Shown here: piece after piece, positions 5,127 to 5,240 of the stretch
How positions within the stretch are numbered: the first letter of the stretch is position 1
Layout of the letters: every line of letters starts with the position of its first letter
Source: Balneolales bacterium
GTDB lineage: Bacteria > Bacteroidota > Rhodothermia > Balneolales > Natronogracilivirgulaceae
Reading direction: 5' to 3'
Length of the DNA stretch: 5,240 nt
NCBI GenBank assembly: GCA_007131625.1
Contig: SLQC01000357.1
Location: 1-5,240 of the forward strand
Made by a program: the position numbers and the translations under genes
The notes under the pieces: generated by a model
What the model saw: only the letters and a program-made list of their open reading frames with translations
Database searches by the model: none
What the model was told of the DNA's origin: nothing

Positions 5127-5240
5127 ATGGTAAATAGACAAACATTCTTGGCAGGATTTATAAAAAATGTGCAGGTCTGCACCGGAGAGGAATTAATTTG
5201 GATTTGGAAAAAGGAAAAGGATCAAACAACAATTTTGAGA
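5127..5240 (+). CDS. Start of an unrecognised protein, divergent from the YaiO-like gene (runs off the right edge)
   Basis: The plus strand is open from the ATG at 5127 to the end of the window, giving 38 residues: M-V-N-R-Q-T-F-L-A-G-F-I-K-N, then V-Q-V-C-T-G-E-E, then L-I-W-I-W-K-K-E-K-D, and on to the edge. There is no signal peptide, so this is probably a cytoplasmic product, unlike the other four genes. The start is fixed by the AAAGGAGG site; an in-frame GTG at 5097 lacks such support and is preceded by a stop at 5094. It is transcribed away from the YaiO-like gene across a shared spacer of about 203 bases, in which I see no clear plus-strand promoter. Too little is visible to name a family. 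Confidence 0.6.
   Translation, partial: MVNRQTFLAGFIKNVQVCTGEELIWIWKKEKDQTTILR

Noticed and set aside
5037..5137. Two tiny plus-strand frames (8 codons from 5037, 14 codons from 5093) as leader peptides
   Set aside because: Neither has a well-placed ribosome binding site, and their sequence suggests no attenuation (no run of one amino acid, no following terminator hairpin).

Overview
The window looks like a piece of a chromosome from the Bacteroidota/FCB side of the bacterial tree, most likely a Balneolota, Rhodothermota or Ignavibacteriota-type organism. The strongest clue is the C-terminus of the large central protein. It is a type IX secretion (T9SS) type A sorting domain in the QNYPNPFNP style common in those lineages. 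Other clues agree: a YaiO-family outer membrane barrel, a second small outer membrane barrel ending in an aromatic-rich strand, and mostly AT-rich spacers with poor Shine-Dalgarno sites. No phylogenetic marker gene is present, so the assignment is an inference from protein style.

Layout, left to right. Positions 1-397 (minus) hold the N-terminal 132 residues of a lipoprotein serine hydrolase of the beta-lactamase/penicillin-binding fold, cut by the left edge. Positions 398-731 are an AT-rich spacer with no convincing gene. Positions 732-1388 (minus) encode a 218-residue exported outer membrane beta-barrel. Its upstream spacer contains a compact GC-rich island that can fold into alternative hairpins. 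Positions 1549-3807 (minus) encode a 752-residue secreted surface protein: signal peptide, a BspA/DUF285 domain with nine repeats of exactly 25 residues, two fibronectin type III domains and the T9SS sorting tail. A spacer of about 310 bp follows. Its gene-proximal part has an 8-bp inverted repeat, and its distal part has a short protein-like open frame that may be a gene remnant. Positions 4117-4923 (minus) encode a 268-residue YaiO-family outer membrane barrel. At 5127 a new gene starts on the plus strand behind a near-perfect ribosome binding site; only 38 codons are visible.

All four recognisable genes are on the minus strand and all four products are exported: a lipoprotein, two outer membrane barrels and a T9SS client. 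The spacers between them are 160-335 bp, so they are probably separate transcription units and not a tight operon. The shared theme is the cell envelope and surface. A functional link between them (for example a barrel anchoring or modifying the BspA-like adhesin) is possible, but nothing in the sequence shows it. The partial hydrolase gene has about 57% GC by hand count, against about 35% in the adjoining spacer and roughly 37-48% in the other genes, so it may have a different history. I found no CRISPR array, RNA gene, insertion sequence or clear novel system. The best candidates for a second look are the remnant frame after the YaiO gene, the GC island at 1422-1475, and the inverted repeat in front of the BspA-like gene.
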